In this document: piece by piece, positions 33,909 to 42,995 of the stretch | Position numbering within the stretch: position 1 is the stretch's first letter | How the letters are laid out: each line of letters starts with the position of its first letter | DNA from: Muricoccus nepalensis | GTDB taxonomy: Bacteria > Pseudomonadota > Alphaproteobacteria > Acetobacterales > Acetobacteraceae | DNA length: 48,437 nucleotides | Direction: 5' to 3' | Assembly (NCBI RefSeq): GCF_006438825.1 | Contig: NZ_RCZP01000041.1 | Location: forward strand, 1-48,437 | Position numbers and translations under genes: made by a program | Notes under the pieces: generated by a model | Databases searched by the model: none | Told to the model about the DNA's origin: nothing | Seen by the model: the letters and a program-made list of their open reading frames with translations, nothing else

Positions 33909-35240
33909 TCAGCCGATCGCGCGTTGCAGCCGGGACGCGGCGCGGGCGCGGCCGATCAGCGGCAGGAAGGTCTTGAGGTCGGGGCCGTGGTCCTCGCCGG
34001 TGAGCGCCCGGCGGAGGGGGAGGAAGAGCGCCTTGCCCTTGCGCTGCGCGGCCTGGCCGACCGCCGCAGTCCAGGTGGGCCAGCTCGTCTCGTCCCAGGG
34101 CTCGGGGGGCAGCGACTGGAGGGCGGCCTGGAGCAGCGCGGCCTCCTCGGGCTGGGGGGCCACGGTGATCTCGCCGCGGGCGATCTCGTGCCAGTCGCGG
34201 ACCTCAGCCAGCAGGTCGAGGTTGCCGCGGACGGCGAGCCAGAAGGGCTCGTCGGCGCCGTCGGGCAGGCGCTCGCGCACGGCCTCGAAGGGCAGCGCGT
34301 GCAGGTGGCGGCGGTTCAGCGCCAGGAGCTGCTTCGTGTCGAAGCGGGCGGGCGAGTGCGAGACGCGGGTGATGTCCCAGCCCTGCGCGAGGTCGCGCGG
34401 GCTGGCGGCCACGGGGTCGTTGGAGGTGCCGAGCGCGGCGAGGTAGCCGGTGAGGGCCGCGGGCTCGATGCCGTCGCGCCGGAACTGGCGGAGCGAGACG
34501 CTGCCGAGGCGCTTGGAGAGCGCGCCGCCCTCGCTGTCGGTCAGCAACGGCATGTGGGCGAAGTGGATGCGGTTGGGGCGGCCGGAGAGGCCTTCCAGGA
34601 TGTCGATCTGGATGCCCGTGTTGGTGACGTGGTCCTCGCCGCGGATGACGTGGGTGATGCCCGTTTCCAGGTCATCGACGACGGAGGTGAAGGTGTAGAG
34701 GAAGCTGCCGTCGGCGCGGATCAGCACGGGGTCCGACAGGCTGGGCAGCTTCACGTTGCGCGCGCCGAGCACGCCGTCCTGCCAGGTGACGGTGCGGGTG
34801 TTGAGCTTGAAGCGCCAGTGCGGGGACTTACCGTTCTCGATGGCGCGCGCGAGCTGCTCCGCGGTCATCTTGAGGGCGCCGCGGTCGTAGATGGGGGCGC
34901 GGCCCTGCTTGCGGCGCATCTCGCGCTTGTAGTTCAGCTCCTCCTCGGTCTCGAGGCAGGGGTAGAGGAGGCCCTTCTTCTTGAGGACCTCGGCGGCGGC
35001 GACGTAGCGCTCGATCCGGTCGGACTGGCGGAAGCTCTCGTCCCAGTCGAGGCCGAGCCAGCGCAGGTCCTCCTCGATGCCCTGGGCGAACTCGGGCTTG
35101 GAGCGCTCGGTGTCGGTGTCGTCGAGGCGGAGGATGAAGGTGCCGCCGCGCTTCCGCGCCTCCAGCCAGTTGGCGAGCGCGATGCGGGCGTTGCCGACGT
35201 GGAGCCAGCCGGTGGGGGATGGGGCGAAGCGGACCTTCAC
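33909..35240 (-). CDS. gltX: Glutamyl-tRNA synthetase
   Basis: 443 aa, a class I synthetase. The HIGH-type signature is TGWLHVGNARI (10-20), LRLDDTDTERS is at 38-47, and ALSKRLGS (240-247) is the KMSKS equivalent. The start is GTG at 35238-35240, overlapping the stop of the acidic 135-aa gene. It lacks the full C-terminal anticodon extension of the longest GluRS forms, as in the alphaproteobacterial second GltX, so it may be either a housekeeping or a paralogous GluRS. Confidence 0.95.
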   Translation of the reverse strand: MKVRFAPSPTGWLHVGNARIALANWLEARKRGGTFILRLDDTDTERSKPEFAQGIEEDLRWLGLDWDESFRQSDRIERYVAAAEVLKKKGLLYPCLETEEELNYKREMRRKQGRAPIYDRGALKMTAEQLARAIENGKSPHWRFKLNTRTVTWQDGVLGARNVKLPSLSDPVLIRADGSFLYTFTSVVDDLETGITHVIRGEDHVTNTGIQIDILEGLSGRPNRIHFAHMPLLTDSEGGALSKRLGSVSLRQFRRDGIEPAALTGYLAALGTSNDPVAASPRDLAQGWDITRVSHSPARFDTKQLLALNRRHLHALPFEAVRERLPDGADEPFWLAVRGNLDLLAEVRDWHEIARGEITVAPQPEEAALLQAALQSLPPEPWDETSWPTWTAAVGQAAQRKGKALFLPLRRALTGEDHGPDLKTFLPLIGRARAASRLQRAIG

Positions 35241-35644
35241 GCGTCGTCCCCCTCGGCGTCGTCGGCCGCTTCGTCGCTCTCCTCGTCCTCCGCCATGCTG
35301 CGGCGGGGATCGAGGGCGCGCCAGTCGCGCTCGGACTTCTTGCGGGAGGGCTTCTCGGCGAAGGCGCGGATGTCGGCGGCCGAGGTCCAGTGGTCGCCGC
35401 TGGGGTCGAGCGCCTCGGCGTCCTCCCCGAAGGCGAACCAGGCGGCGAGCACGGCGTCGGCGTCCATGCCGGGGGCGCGGCAGCGCTCGATGCTGTCGCG
35501 GACGTAGCGGCGGGCGAAGGTGGCGGCGTCGGCGACCGTCGAGAAGCCGCGGATCTCCTCCACGGGGTCGTCGCCGTTGGCGCCGGAGAGGTCCTTGATG
35601 CGGACGAAGGGGCCGAGGGCGGCCGGCTGGGGGGACGTGTTCAT
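35237..35644 (-). CDS. Acidic hypothetical protein upstream of gltX
   Basis: 135 aa. Not recognised. Residues 10-80 look ordered (FVRIKDLSGANGDDPVEEI, TFARRYVRDSIERCRAPGMD, VLAAWFAFGEDAEALD); about 85-110 is basic, and the last 22 residues are almost entirely Asp/Glu/Ala (DEESDEAADDAEGDDA). The stop overlaps the gltX start (GTGA), so translation is coupled. The fit to the operon argues it is real and co-expressed with the synthetases. No membrane segment or signal. Confidence 0.75.
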   Translation of the reverse strand: MNTSPQPAALGPFVRIKDLSGANGDDPVEEIRGFSTVADAATFARRYVRDSIERCRAPGMDADAVLAAWFAFGEDAEALDPSGDHWTSAADIRAFAEKPSRKKSERDWRALDPRRSMAEDEESDEAADDAEGDDA

Positions 35645-35839
35645 GGCGCCTCGGCTCCCTGGGGGTTTGGGCGTGGGGGGATCTGGGCGGGGCGGGGCCC
35701 GGCGGCGCTTGTAGTCCCCGCGGGTGCGGCTTTGCCAGAGGCGCCGGGGCGGCCCTCCCCGCCGGCGGGCGCGGGGCCGGTGCCGAGCCGTGGCGGAAAG
35801 GCGCTGGCGGCCGGGCGCGGGCGGCGGCAGAAAGCGGGG

Positions 35840-36874
35840 ATGAGCGACCGTTCCGTCTTCCTCGCCGGCGACCACCTGCCGCCGATCGTGCTCCCCGACG
35901 CGAGGGGGGAGCCCTTCGACCTGATGGGGCAGGCCATCGCGGGCCGGCCCCGGGTGCTGGTGCTGGGGGCGCCGGCGGAGGGGCTGGGCGGGGCGGAGGC
36001 GGCCGCGCAGGGGGCCGGGGCGCTGCTGTTCGTCGTGGAGCGGCGGGCGCCCGGCGGCGCGGCGGCGGAGGGACCGGCCCGGCTGTTCGATCCGGCGGGC
36101 GGCGTGTTCCGGGCGCTGGGCCTTGCGGAGGGCGGGGTGGCGGTGGTCTCGCCGCGCGGGCGCCTGGCCTTCGCCGGGCGGGGCGAGAGCGCGGAGGCGG
36201 GGGTGCGGGCGGCGCTGGCCTCCCTCCCCTTCCCCGCGCCCGCGCCGCCGGTGCGGCGGACAGGGGCGCCGGTGCTGCTCGTGCCGGAGGTGCTGGAGCC
36301 GGCGATGGTGGCCGCGCTGCTGGCGCACTGGGAGCGGGGCGAGAAGCAGCGGGACCGGGTGGCGGGCGGCGCCGAGGCGGCCGGCGCGCACCGGATCAAG
36401 CGGCGGGCGGACGTGTTCCTCGACGACCGCGGCCTCTACGAGACCTTCCAGCGGCGGCTGGCCCGGCGGGTTCTGCCGGAGATGGCGCGCGCCTTCCGCT
36501 TCGTGCCCGTCTCCTACGAGGTGCCGCGGATCGGCTGCTACGACGCGGCGGACGCGGGGGCCTTCGAGGCGCACCGGGACAACCGGACGCCCTTCACCGC
36601 GCACCGGCGCTTCGCAATGAGCCTCAACCTGAACACCGGCGACTACGAGGGCGGCGCGCTGCGCTTCCCGGAGTTTGGGCCGGACCTGCACGAGCCGCCG
36701 GCGGGGGGCGCCGCGATCTTCGGCTGCGACATGCTGCACGAGGCGCTGCCGGTGACGCGCGGGCGGCGCTTCGCGATCTTCACCTTCTTCACGGACGCGG
36801 AGGGGGCGAAGCAGGAGGCGGCGATGATCCGGCAGCGGCAGGCGGCGGGGCAGCAGGGTCTCGCGATGCGCTAG
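35840..36874 (+). CDS. Thioredoxin-fold / 2OG-Fe(II) oxygenase (prolyl-4-hydroxylase type) fusion
   Basis: 344 aa. Residues 1-130 resemble a peroxiredoxin/AhpC fold (GDHLPPIVLPDARGEPFDL...ALLFVVERR) but have no cysteine at the expected active site. Residues 145-325 form a P4H-type double-stranded beta-helix: His245-x-Asp247 (EAHRDNRT) and His300 bind iron, and Arg310 (RGRRFAIFTFF) should bind 2-oxoglutarate. The ATG at 35840 is the first sensible start. Hydroxylation target unknown. Confidence 0.85.
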   Translation: MSDRSVFLAGDHLPPIVLPDARGEPFDLMGQAIAGRPRVLVLGAPAEGLGGAEAAAQGAGALLFVVERRAPGGAAAEGPARLFDPAGGVFRALGLAEGGVAVVSPRGRLAFAGRGESAEAGVRAALASLPFPAPAPPVRRTGAPVLLVPEVLEPAMVAALLAHWERGEKQRDRVAGGAEAAGAHRIKRRADVFLDDRGLYETFQRRLARRVLPEMARAFRFVPVSYEVPRIGCYDAADAGAFEAHRDNRTPFTAHRRFAMSLNLNTGDYEGGALRFPEFGPDLHEPPAGGAAIFGCDMLHEALPVTRGRRFAIFTFFTDAEGAKQEAAMIRQRQAAGQQGLAMR

Positions 36875-36954
36875 GCGCGCGGGGCTTGCCGCCCCGGGCA
36901 GGGTTCGGGAGTTGCTCCCCCGTGACGACCGACGATCGGGGAGGAGCCGGGGCC

Positions 36955-37470
36955 ATGGCGAAGGGAATGCGGCGGCGCGGGCTGCTCGGCGCGGCGGGGG
37001 CGCTGGCCGCGGGGCCGGCCGGGGCGCAGGCGCCGGCCGCGGTGCTCGAGGAGCTGCAGGGGGCGCTGTCGTCGGGCAACGCCGGGGATTTCGGTCGCTT
37101 CGTGGCGCAGCGCGCGGGGCGCGTGATGTCGCTTCGCCTGACGGCGTTGGCGGTAGAGGAGCGGGAGTTCGGGGTGGGCGCGCGGCGGGGGATGCTGATG
37201 GTGCGGCTCGCGCGGCCCGAGGCGATGGAGATCGTGCTGCACGGCGGCTTCCGGGTGGGGGAGGCCGGCGGCCCGCCGGGCGAGGGCAACGCCCCGCCGG
37301 GCGAGGGCAGTGCCCCGCTGGAGGGGTCGGGGTTCGTGCTCGACGGGGTCTTCGGCGTGCGGGCGGAGGGGATGCAGGGGGGCATCCTCGTCTTCGGGCT
37401 GGAGCCCTTGGCGGAGGCGCCGGCGGGGGAGCTGCGCGCGGGGCCGGTGCGGCGGATCGCCCTCAGCTAG
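36955..37470 (+). CDS. Exported hypothetical protein with short internal repeats
   Basis: 171 aa. Residues 1-25 (MRRRGLLGAAGALAAGPAGA) form a signal with an RRR-G-L-L start that could be Tat-type. No family recognised. A Gly/Pro segment at about 100-120 carries two near-identical PPGEG units. The rest is hydrophobic strand-like (MLMVRLARPEAMEIVLHGG, GGILVFGLEPLAEAPAG). GGAGGAG precedes the ATG at 36955. It converges on pncB with a 14-base gap. Probably periplasmic. Confidence 0.7.
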   Translation: MAKGMRRRGLLGAAGALAAGPAGAQAPAAVLEELQGALSSGNAGDFGRFVAQRAGRVMSLRLTALAVEEREFGVGARRGMLMVRLARPEAMEIVLHGGFRVGEAGGPPGEGNAPPGEGSAPLEGSGFVLDGVFGVRAEGMQGGILVFGLEPLAEAPAGELRAGPVRRIALS

Positions 37471-37484
37471 GCGGCCGCGCCGGG

Positions 37485-38624
37485 TCAGCCCCGGCCGCGG
37501 AGGAGGAACTCGCGGCCGACCTTCACGCGGGGCACGCCGTCATAGGCGACGATGTCGGCGGTGGCGTAGGTCTCGCTCCAGGAGTTGGGGATGAAGCTGC
37601 CGGTGCCGATGACGTCCAGCGGCGCGCGGGCCTCGGCCATGACGCGGCACTTGGAGACGCCGAAGCCGGAGGAGGCGACGATGCGGACCTTCGGGAAGCC
37701 GCCCTCGTCGAGGGCGTCGCGCATGCGCCAGATGGCGGCCGCCGAGACGCCGGTGCCGACGAGGTCGCGCAGCTCGCTCTCGCTGCGGTAGCGGCGGATG
37801 GCGCCGGGCGTGTGGCGCTCGATCACGGCGTAGGAGGAGGCGGGGTCGAGGCCTTCGAGGAAGCGGCCGCCATGGGTGTCGAGGCGGACGGCCAGGCGTC
37901 CGGCCGCGGCGAGCTCGGGGAAGCGGCGGCAGACGGCGAGGCCGTCCGTCACCTCCTGGCCGAAGTAGTCGGTGAGGACGGTGAGGTTCTCGTCCGGGAA
38001 GGTCTCGTGGAACATCTCGGCGGCGCGGAGCGTGCTGCCGGCGTAGCCGATGAGGGCATGGGGCATGGTGCCGCCGCCCTTGTTGGCGCCGTAGTAGTGG
38101 GAGGTGGCGTCGTTGGCGTTGCCGGTGAAGCCGCGCGCGCCCTCGCGCTTGGCGGCCTCGCTGCCGACGCTGGCGGCGTAGGCCATCAGCTCCTGCATCT
38201 CGGCGCCGGCGCAGTGGCGGGCCTCCATCGCGAGGAAGGTGACCGCGGGGAGCTCGAGGCACATCTGGTAGGCGTTGTGCGCGGCCACGCAGGCGGCGCC
38301 GAGCTTCTGCAGGAGCAGGGTCTCGAGGTCGGCGAGGTGCGCGAAGGAGCCGGTGACGTAGAGGATGGGATCGCCCGCGCCGACCCAGGTGCCCTCCTTG
38401 TGCATCAGCTCCACGTCGATCGCCGTGCCGCGCTCCGCGGCAACGGTGTTCAGCCAGTCGAGCATGAGGCGCGGCGCCGAGACGACGGGGCGGCGGAGGA
38501 AGATGGCGTAGGTGACGCGGGCGTCGCCGAAGCGCTGCACGATGGCCTTGGTGCGCTTGAAGTAGACGTCCGTGCGGGCGGCGATGTCGGCCTCGAGCGG
38601 GGCGGCGGGGGGAAGGTTGTCCAT
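37485..38624 (-). CDS. pncB: Nicotinate phosphoribosyltransferase
   Basis: 379 aa. Type I/II-like NAPRTase: LMHKEGTWVGAGDPILYVTG (about 74-93), GFTGNANDATSHYYGANKGG and GTMPHALIGYAGST are the family's substrate loops. It links nicotinate and PRPP to form nicotinate mononucleotide for NAD salvage. The ATG at 38622-38624 lies 11 bases past the aroG stop, on the same strand, so it is probably co-transcribed with it. Confidence 0.93.
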   Translation of the reverse strand: MDNLPPAAPLEADIAARTDVYFKRTKAIVQRFGDARVTYAIFLRRPVVSAPRLMLDWLNTVAAERGTAIDVELMHKEGTWVGAGDPILYVTGSFAHLADLETLLLQKLGAACVAAHNAYQMCLELPAVTFLAMEARHCAGAEMQELMAYAASVGSEAAKREGARGFTGNANDATSHYYGANKGGGTMPHALIGYAGSTLRAAEMFHETFPDENLTVLTDYFGQEVTDGLAVCRRFPELAAAGRLAVRLDTHGGRFLEGLDPASSYAVIERHTPGAIRRYRSESELRDLVGTGVSAAAIWRMRDALDEGGFPKVRIVASSGFGVSKCRVMAEARAPLDVIGTGSFIPNSWSETYATADIVAYDGVPRVKVGREFLLRGRG

Positions 38625-38635
38625 CGTGCCGGCCC

Positions 38636-40018
38636 CTATTGCGCGGCCTGGAGGCGGAGGTCGGTGGCGCGGCGGGACTTCAGCTCCTCGGCGACGAGGA
38701 AGGCGAGCTCGAGGGACTGCTCGGCGTTCAGGCGGGGGTCGCAGAAGGTGGCGTAGTTGGCGGAGAGGTCGGCCTCCGTCAGCCGGTGCGCGCCGCCGAG
38801 GCATTCGGTGACGTCGCGGCCGGTCATCTCGACGTGCACGCCGCCGGGGTTGGTGCGCTCGGCGTGGTGGATGTCGAAGAAGGCGCGGACCTCCTGCAGG
38901 ATCGCGTCGAAGGAGCGGGTCTTGTAGGCGCCGGCCGCGTGGGTGTTGCCGTGCATGGGGTCGGTCAGCCAGGTGACCTTGGCGCCCTCCTTCTGCACGG
39001 CGCGGATGAGGGCGGGGAGCTTCGCCTCGATCTTGGCCGCGCCCATGCGGGCGATGAGGGTGAGGCGGCCGGGCGCGTTGTCCGGGTTCAGGCGTGCGCA
39101 GAGGCGCAGCAGGTCGTCCACCTCGGTCGTGGGGCCGACCTTCAGGCCGATGGGGTTCGCGACGCCGGAAAGGAACTCGACATGCGCGCCGTCGGGCTGG
39201 CGGGTGCGGTCGCCGATCCAGAGGAAGTGGGCGGAGCAGGCGTAGTGGCGGCCGGCATGGGTGGAGGGCTCGCGCGTCATCGCCTCCTCGAAGGGAAGCA
39301 GCAGCGCCTCGTGCGAGGTGTAGAACTCGGTCTCGCGGATCTGGGGCGCGGTGATGCTGTTCATGCCGCAGGCGGCCATGAAGCGGAGCGTCTCGTCGAT
39401 GCGCTGGGCGATGTCGGCGTAGCGGTCCGCGAGCGGGGAGCGGGCGACGAAGCCGAGGTTCCAGCGGTGGACCTCGTGCAGGTCCGCGAAGCCGCCCGTC
39501 GCGAAGGCGCGCAGCAGGTTCAGGGTGGCGGCGGACTGGAGGTAGGCGAACTCCATCCGGGTGGGGTCGGGCGTGCGGGCGTCGGCGGTGAACTCGGGGC
39601 CGTTGATGATGTCGCCGCGGTAGGAGGGCAGCGTCGCCTCCCCCTGGGTCTCGGTGTCGCTCGAGCGGGGCTTGGCGAACTGGCCGGCCATGCGGCCGAG
39701 CTTCACCACGGGCAGGCCCCCGCCGAAGGTGAGGACGACGGCCATCTGCAGCAGCACGCGGAAGGTGTCGCGGATGATGTTCGCGTGGAAGTCGCCGAAG
39801 GATTCCGCGCAATCGCCGCCCTGGAGGACGAAGGCGCGGCCCTCCCCGGCCTCGGCGAGGAGCTTCGTCAGCCGGTCGGCCTCGCCGGCGAAGACGAGAG
39901 GGGGAAATCGGGCGAGCTTCTCCTCCATGGCGCGCAGGCGCGCGGCGTCCGGGTAGTCCGGGACCTGGCGGATCGGCATGTCGCGCCAGGAGGCAGGGTG
40001 CCAGGAGGAGGTGGGCAT
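38636..40018 (-). CDS. aroG: 3-deoxy-7-phosphoheptulonate synthase, class II
   Basis: 460 aa. Class II DAHP synthase: [49 protein letters not shown], and [20 protein letters not shown] with [16 protein letters not shown] are all typical. It condenses PEP with erythrose-4-phosphate at the entry to aromatic amino acid synthesis. The ATG at 40016-40018 opens [20 protein letters not shown], a normal start. The G-rich repeat lies upstream. Confidence 0.97.
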   Translation of the reverse strand: MPTSSWHPASWRDMPIRQVPDYPDAARLRAMEEKLARFPPLVFAGEADRLTKLLAEAGEGRAFVLQGGDCAESFGDFHANIIRDTFRVLLQMAVVLTFGGGLPVVKLGRMAGQFAKPRSSDTETQGEATLPSYRGDIINGPEFTADARTPDPTRMEFAYLQSAATLNLLRAFATGGFADLHEVHRWNLGFVARSPLADRYADIAQRIDETLRFMAACGMNSITAPQIRETEFYTSHEALLLPFEEAMTREPSTHAGRHYACSAHFLWIGDRTRQPDGAHVEFLSGVANPIGLKVGPTTEVDDLLRLCARLNPDNAPGRLTLIARMGAAKIEAKLPALIRAVQKEGAKVTWLTDPMHGNTHAAGAYKTRSFDAILQEVRAFFDIHHAERTNPGGVHVEMTGRDVTECLGGAHRLTEADLSANYATFCDPRLNAEQSLELAFLVAEELKSRRATDLRLQAAQ

Positions 40019-40156
40019 GGTGGTTGCGTCCGGTGTGTTGGCCGCGTCCGGAGTGGTGGGGCGGGCCGGGCAGCATAGTGGGGGAGGACCGGGGGGCAAG
40101 TGTTAGCGCGCCCCGGGCCCCGCGCGGCGCGGGTTCCAGGGGCGCGGGGGCCGGGG

Positions 40157-40254
40157 CACAGGGGCTGGGGCACCGGGGCTGGGGCACCGGGGCTGGGGCA
40201 CCGGGGCTGGGGCACCGGGGCTGGGGCACCGGGGCTGGGGCACCGGGGCTGGGG
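40157..40254. repeat. Seven tandem copies of a 14-bp G-rich unit
   Basis: The unit CACCGGGGCTGGGG repeats with an exact 14-bp period from 40157, 40171, 40185, 40199, 40213, 40227 and 40241, the first copy being variant. It lies between the nhaA stop (40261) and the aroG start (40018). The plus strand has GGGG tracts every few bases, a good G-quadruplex candidate. The 14-bp period argues it is not coding. Confidence 0.95.
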
Positions 40255-40260
40255 GCGCGG

Positions 40261-41484
40261 TCAGGCGTCGGCGGGGGCCCGCCTCCCCTGCCCCGGCGCC
40301 GGCACCTCCCGGGGCGCCACGCGCAGCACCGCCCAGCCCGCCAGCCCTGCGACGACGGAGCCGCCGAGGATGCCGATCTTCACCTCGTCCTGCAGGATCG
40401 GGTCGTTGGCGAAGGCGAGCATCCCGATGAAGAGGCTCATGGTGAAGCCGATGCCGCAGAGGAGGGAGACGCCCAGCAGCTGGGTCATGGTGGCGCCCAT
40501 CGGCACGTCGGCCAGCCGCAGGCGGATGACGAGGGCGGCGCTGCCGAAGACGCCGATCAGCTTGCCCAGCAGCAGGCCGAGGGCCACGCCGAGGGTGAGG
40601 TGGTCCAGCAGGGCCTCGGCGGTGATGCCCGCGAAGGAGACGCCGGCGTTGGCGAGGCCGAAGACCGGGATGATGAGGAAGGCCACGGGGGTGTGGAGCG
40701 CGTGCTCCAGCCGGTGCAGGGGGGAGGCCGCGCGGTCGTCCGGCGCGGCGGGGCGGGCGCGGAGCGGGATGGTGAAGGCAAGGACGACGCCCGCGATCGT
40801 CGCGTGGACGCCCGAGCGGAGCACGAAGAACCAGAGCACCGCGCCGAGCAGCAGGTAGGGCAGCAGGCGGAGCACGCCGAGGCGGTTGAGGGCGACGAGC
40901 GCGAGGGTGGTCGCGCCCGCGAGGCCGAGGTCCGTCGTCGAGAGGTCGCCCGTGTAGAAGACGGCGATGATGAGGACCGCGCCGAGGTCGTCGATGATGG
41001 CGAGGGCGGTGAGGAAGACCTTCAGCGAGGTCGGCACGCGCGGGCCGAGCAGGGCGAGGACGCCGAGGGCGAAGGCGATGTCGGTGGCCGCCGGGATGGC
41101 CCAGCCGCGGAGGGTGTTCGGGTCGGACAGGTTGAAGGCCACGAAGATGAGGGCCGGGGCCGCCATGCCGCCGGCGGCGGCGACGCCGGGCAGGATGCGG
41201 CGGGACCAGGTGGAGAGCTGGCCGTCCAGGACCTCCCGCTTGATCTCGAGGCCCACGAGCAGGAAGAACACGGCCATCAGGCCGTCGTTGATCCAGTGCT
41301 GGGTGTTCAGCGGGCCGATGTAGGCCTTCAGCGCCGCGAAGTAGGCGGGGGCGAGCGGGGAGTTCGCGACGACGAGGGCGAGCACCGCCGAGGCCATGAG
41401 CACCAGCCCGCCCGAGGCCGAGTTGTCGAGGAAGTCCCGCAGCACGGAGCGGAGGCGGCCGGTCGGGGTGGCGGGAGGGGTCAT
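40261..41484 (-). CDS. nhaA: Na+/H+ antiporter NhaA
   Basis: 407 aa, about 12 helices. The ion site is Asp165-Asp166 in [10 protein letters not shown], with Asp135 in [32 protein letters not shown] is the usual N-terminal motif. It exchanges Na+ for H+ across the inner membrane. The ATG at 41482-41484 has GGAG upstream. The stop is adjacent to the 14-bp repeat array. Confidence 0.96.
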   Translation of the reverse strand: MTPPATPTGRLRSVLRDFLDNSASGGLVLMASAVLALVVANSPLAPAYFAALKAYIGPLNTQHWINDGLMAVFFLLVGLEIKREVLDGQLSTWSRRILPGVAAAGGMAAPALIFVAFNLSDPNTLRGWAIPAATDIAFALGVLALLGPRVPTSLKVFLTALAIIDDLGAVLIIAVFYTGDLSTTDLGLAGATTLALVALNRLGVLRLLPYLLLGAVLWFFVLRSGVHATIAGVVLAFTIPLRARPAAPDDRAASPLHRLEHALHTPVAFLIIPVFGLANAGVSFAGITAEALLDHLTLGVALGLLLGKLIGVFGSAALVIRLRLADVPMGATMTQLLGVSLLCGIGFTMSLFIGMLAFANDPILQDEVKIGILGGSVVAGLAGWAVLRVAPREVPAPGQGRRAPADA

Positions 41485-41593
41485 CCCGGGGGCTCCTGGT
41501 CTGGGTTCCGGCGGGCGCCCGGCGGACGCGGGTGGCGGCGGGCGGTCGATCCTCCGCCCTCGTCCCGCGACAATCGCCGGGCGGGGGTGGAGT

Positions 41594-41613
41594 TGCGGTA
41601 AGTTAATGCCGCA
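41594..41613. promoter_or_regulatory. Small dyad between nhaA and MFS gene
   Basis: TGCGG (41594-41598) and CCGCA (41609-41613) flank a ten-base AT-richer spacer (TAAGTTAATG) in the 208-base gap between divergent genes. It is the only AT-rich point in the gap, so it likely overlaps a promoter. Weak evidence for an operator. Confidence 0.35.
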
Positions 41614-41692
41614 GCGCGGAACGGCGGCGCGCGGGGGCGCCAACCGCGCCGGGCGGGGTGGCGTTCTGTGCCCTCCGTTCAGGACCTCCCGA

Positions 41693-42991
41693 ATGCCCCA
41701 GACTTCCGCGGCCGACGGCCCGGCGCCGGCCAGCCCCCGCGTGCGGCGCGGGCTGGACGCGCTGAACTTCACGCTGGCCGACGTGCGCGACGGTCTCGGG
41801 CCCTATCTCGCGATCTACCTCCTGGCCGTGCGCGGGCCGGACCAGGGGTGGAACGAGGCGACGATCGGGCTGGTGATGACGATCGCGGGCGTCGCGGGGC
41901 TGCTGGCGCAGACGCCCGCCGGCGCCTTGATCGACCGGACGCGGCACAAGCGGGCGGTGGTGATCGGGGCGGCGCTGATGGTGACGGCGAGCTGCCTGCT
42001 GCTGCCCTTCCTCTCGAGCTTCCTCGCCGTCGCGGCCACGCAGTCCCTGGCGGGGATCGCGGGGGCGGTGTTCCCGCCGGCGCTGGCCGCGATCACGCTC
42101 GGCGTGGTGGGGCCCCGGGCCTTCTCGCGCCGGGTGGGGCGGAACGAGGCCTTCAACCACGGGGGGAACGCGGTCTCGGCGGCGCTGGCGGCGGGGACCG
42201 CGGTGTTCTTCGGGCCGGTGGTGGTGTTCTGGATCATGGCGGGGCTGGCGGTGCTGAGCATCGGGGCGATGCTGATGGTGCCGGCCTCGGCCATCGACGA
42301 CGAGGTGGCGCGCGGGATGGCGCCGGGCGAGGGCGAGGCGGAGGGGCCGGCCGGCTGGCGCGCGCTGCTCGGGAACCGGCCGCTGCTGGTCTTCGCGGTG
42401 CTGATGGCGCTCTTCCACCTGGCGAACGCGGCGATGCTGCCCTCGGTGGGGCAGCTGCTGACGAAGGTGGTGGGCAAGGACTACGCGACCTCGCTCGTGG
42501 CCGGCTGCATCGTGGGCGCGCAGTGCGTGATGGTGCCCGTCGCGATGCTGGTGGGCGCGAAGGCCGATGCCTGGGGGCGCAAGCCGCTGTTCCTCGCGGC
42601 CTTCGGCGTGCTGGCGCTGCGCGGGCTGCTCTACACCTTCTCGGAGAACCCCTGGTGGCTGCTGGGGGTGCAGCTGCTGGACGGGGTGGGCGCGGGGGTC
42701 TTCGGCGCTCTGTTCCCGGTGGTGGTCGCGGACCTCACGCGGGGGACGGGGCGGTTCAACCTCGCCCAGGGCGCGATCGCGACGGCGCAGGGCGCGGGGG
42801 CGGCGGTGAGCGCGAGCCTAGCGGGGGCGGTGATCGTGGGCGCCGGCTACTCGGCGGCCTTCCTCGTGCTGGGCGGGCTCGCGGCCGCGGGGTTCCTCGG
42901 CTACCTCTTCCTCATGCCCGAGACGCGCGACCACCGGCCCGAGACCGCGCCCCCGGCCGCCGGCGGCATGGCCGCGGCGCCCGCGGAGTAG
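41693..42991 (+). CDS. Major facilitator superfamily transporter
   Basis: 432 aa, about 12 helices. The motif A loop reads [16 protein letters not shown] (about 82-97), and the second half has [37 protein letters not shown] at the N-terminus resembles the MFS group linked to multidrug efflux. It is divergent from nhaA, and its stop lies four bases before the ArsB-like gene start, so the two are probably co-transcribed. Confidence 0.9.
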   Translation: MPQTSAADGPAPASPRVRRGLDALNFTLADVRDGLGPYLAIYLLAVRGPDQGWNEATIGLVMTIAGVAGLLAQTPAGALIDRTRHKRAVVIGAALMVTASCLLLPFLSSFLAVAATQSLAGIAGAVFPPALAAITLGVVGPRAFSRRVGRNEAFNHGGNAVSAALAAGTAVFFGPVVVFWIMAGLAVLSIGAMLMVPASAIDDEVARGMAPGEGEAEGPAGWRALLGNRPLLVFAVLMALFHLANAAMLPSVGQLLTKVVGKDYATSLVAGCIVGAQCVMVPVAMLVGAKADAWGRKPLFLAAFGVLALRGLLYTFSENPWWLLGVQLLDGVGAGVFGALFPVVVADLTRGTGRFNLAQGAIATAQGAGAAVSASLAGAVIVGAGYSAAFLVLGGLAAAGFLGYLFLMPETRDHRPETAPPAAGGMAAAPAE

Positions 42992-42995
42992 CGGG

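Noticed and set aside
40157-40254. 14-bp array as a coding repeat
   Set aside because: The period is not a multiple of three, so the peptide repeats only every 42 bases; no start or ribosome site exists on either strand.
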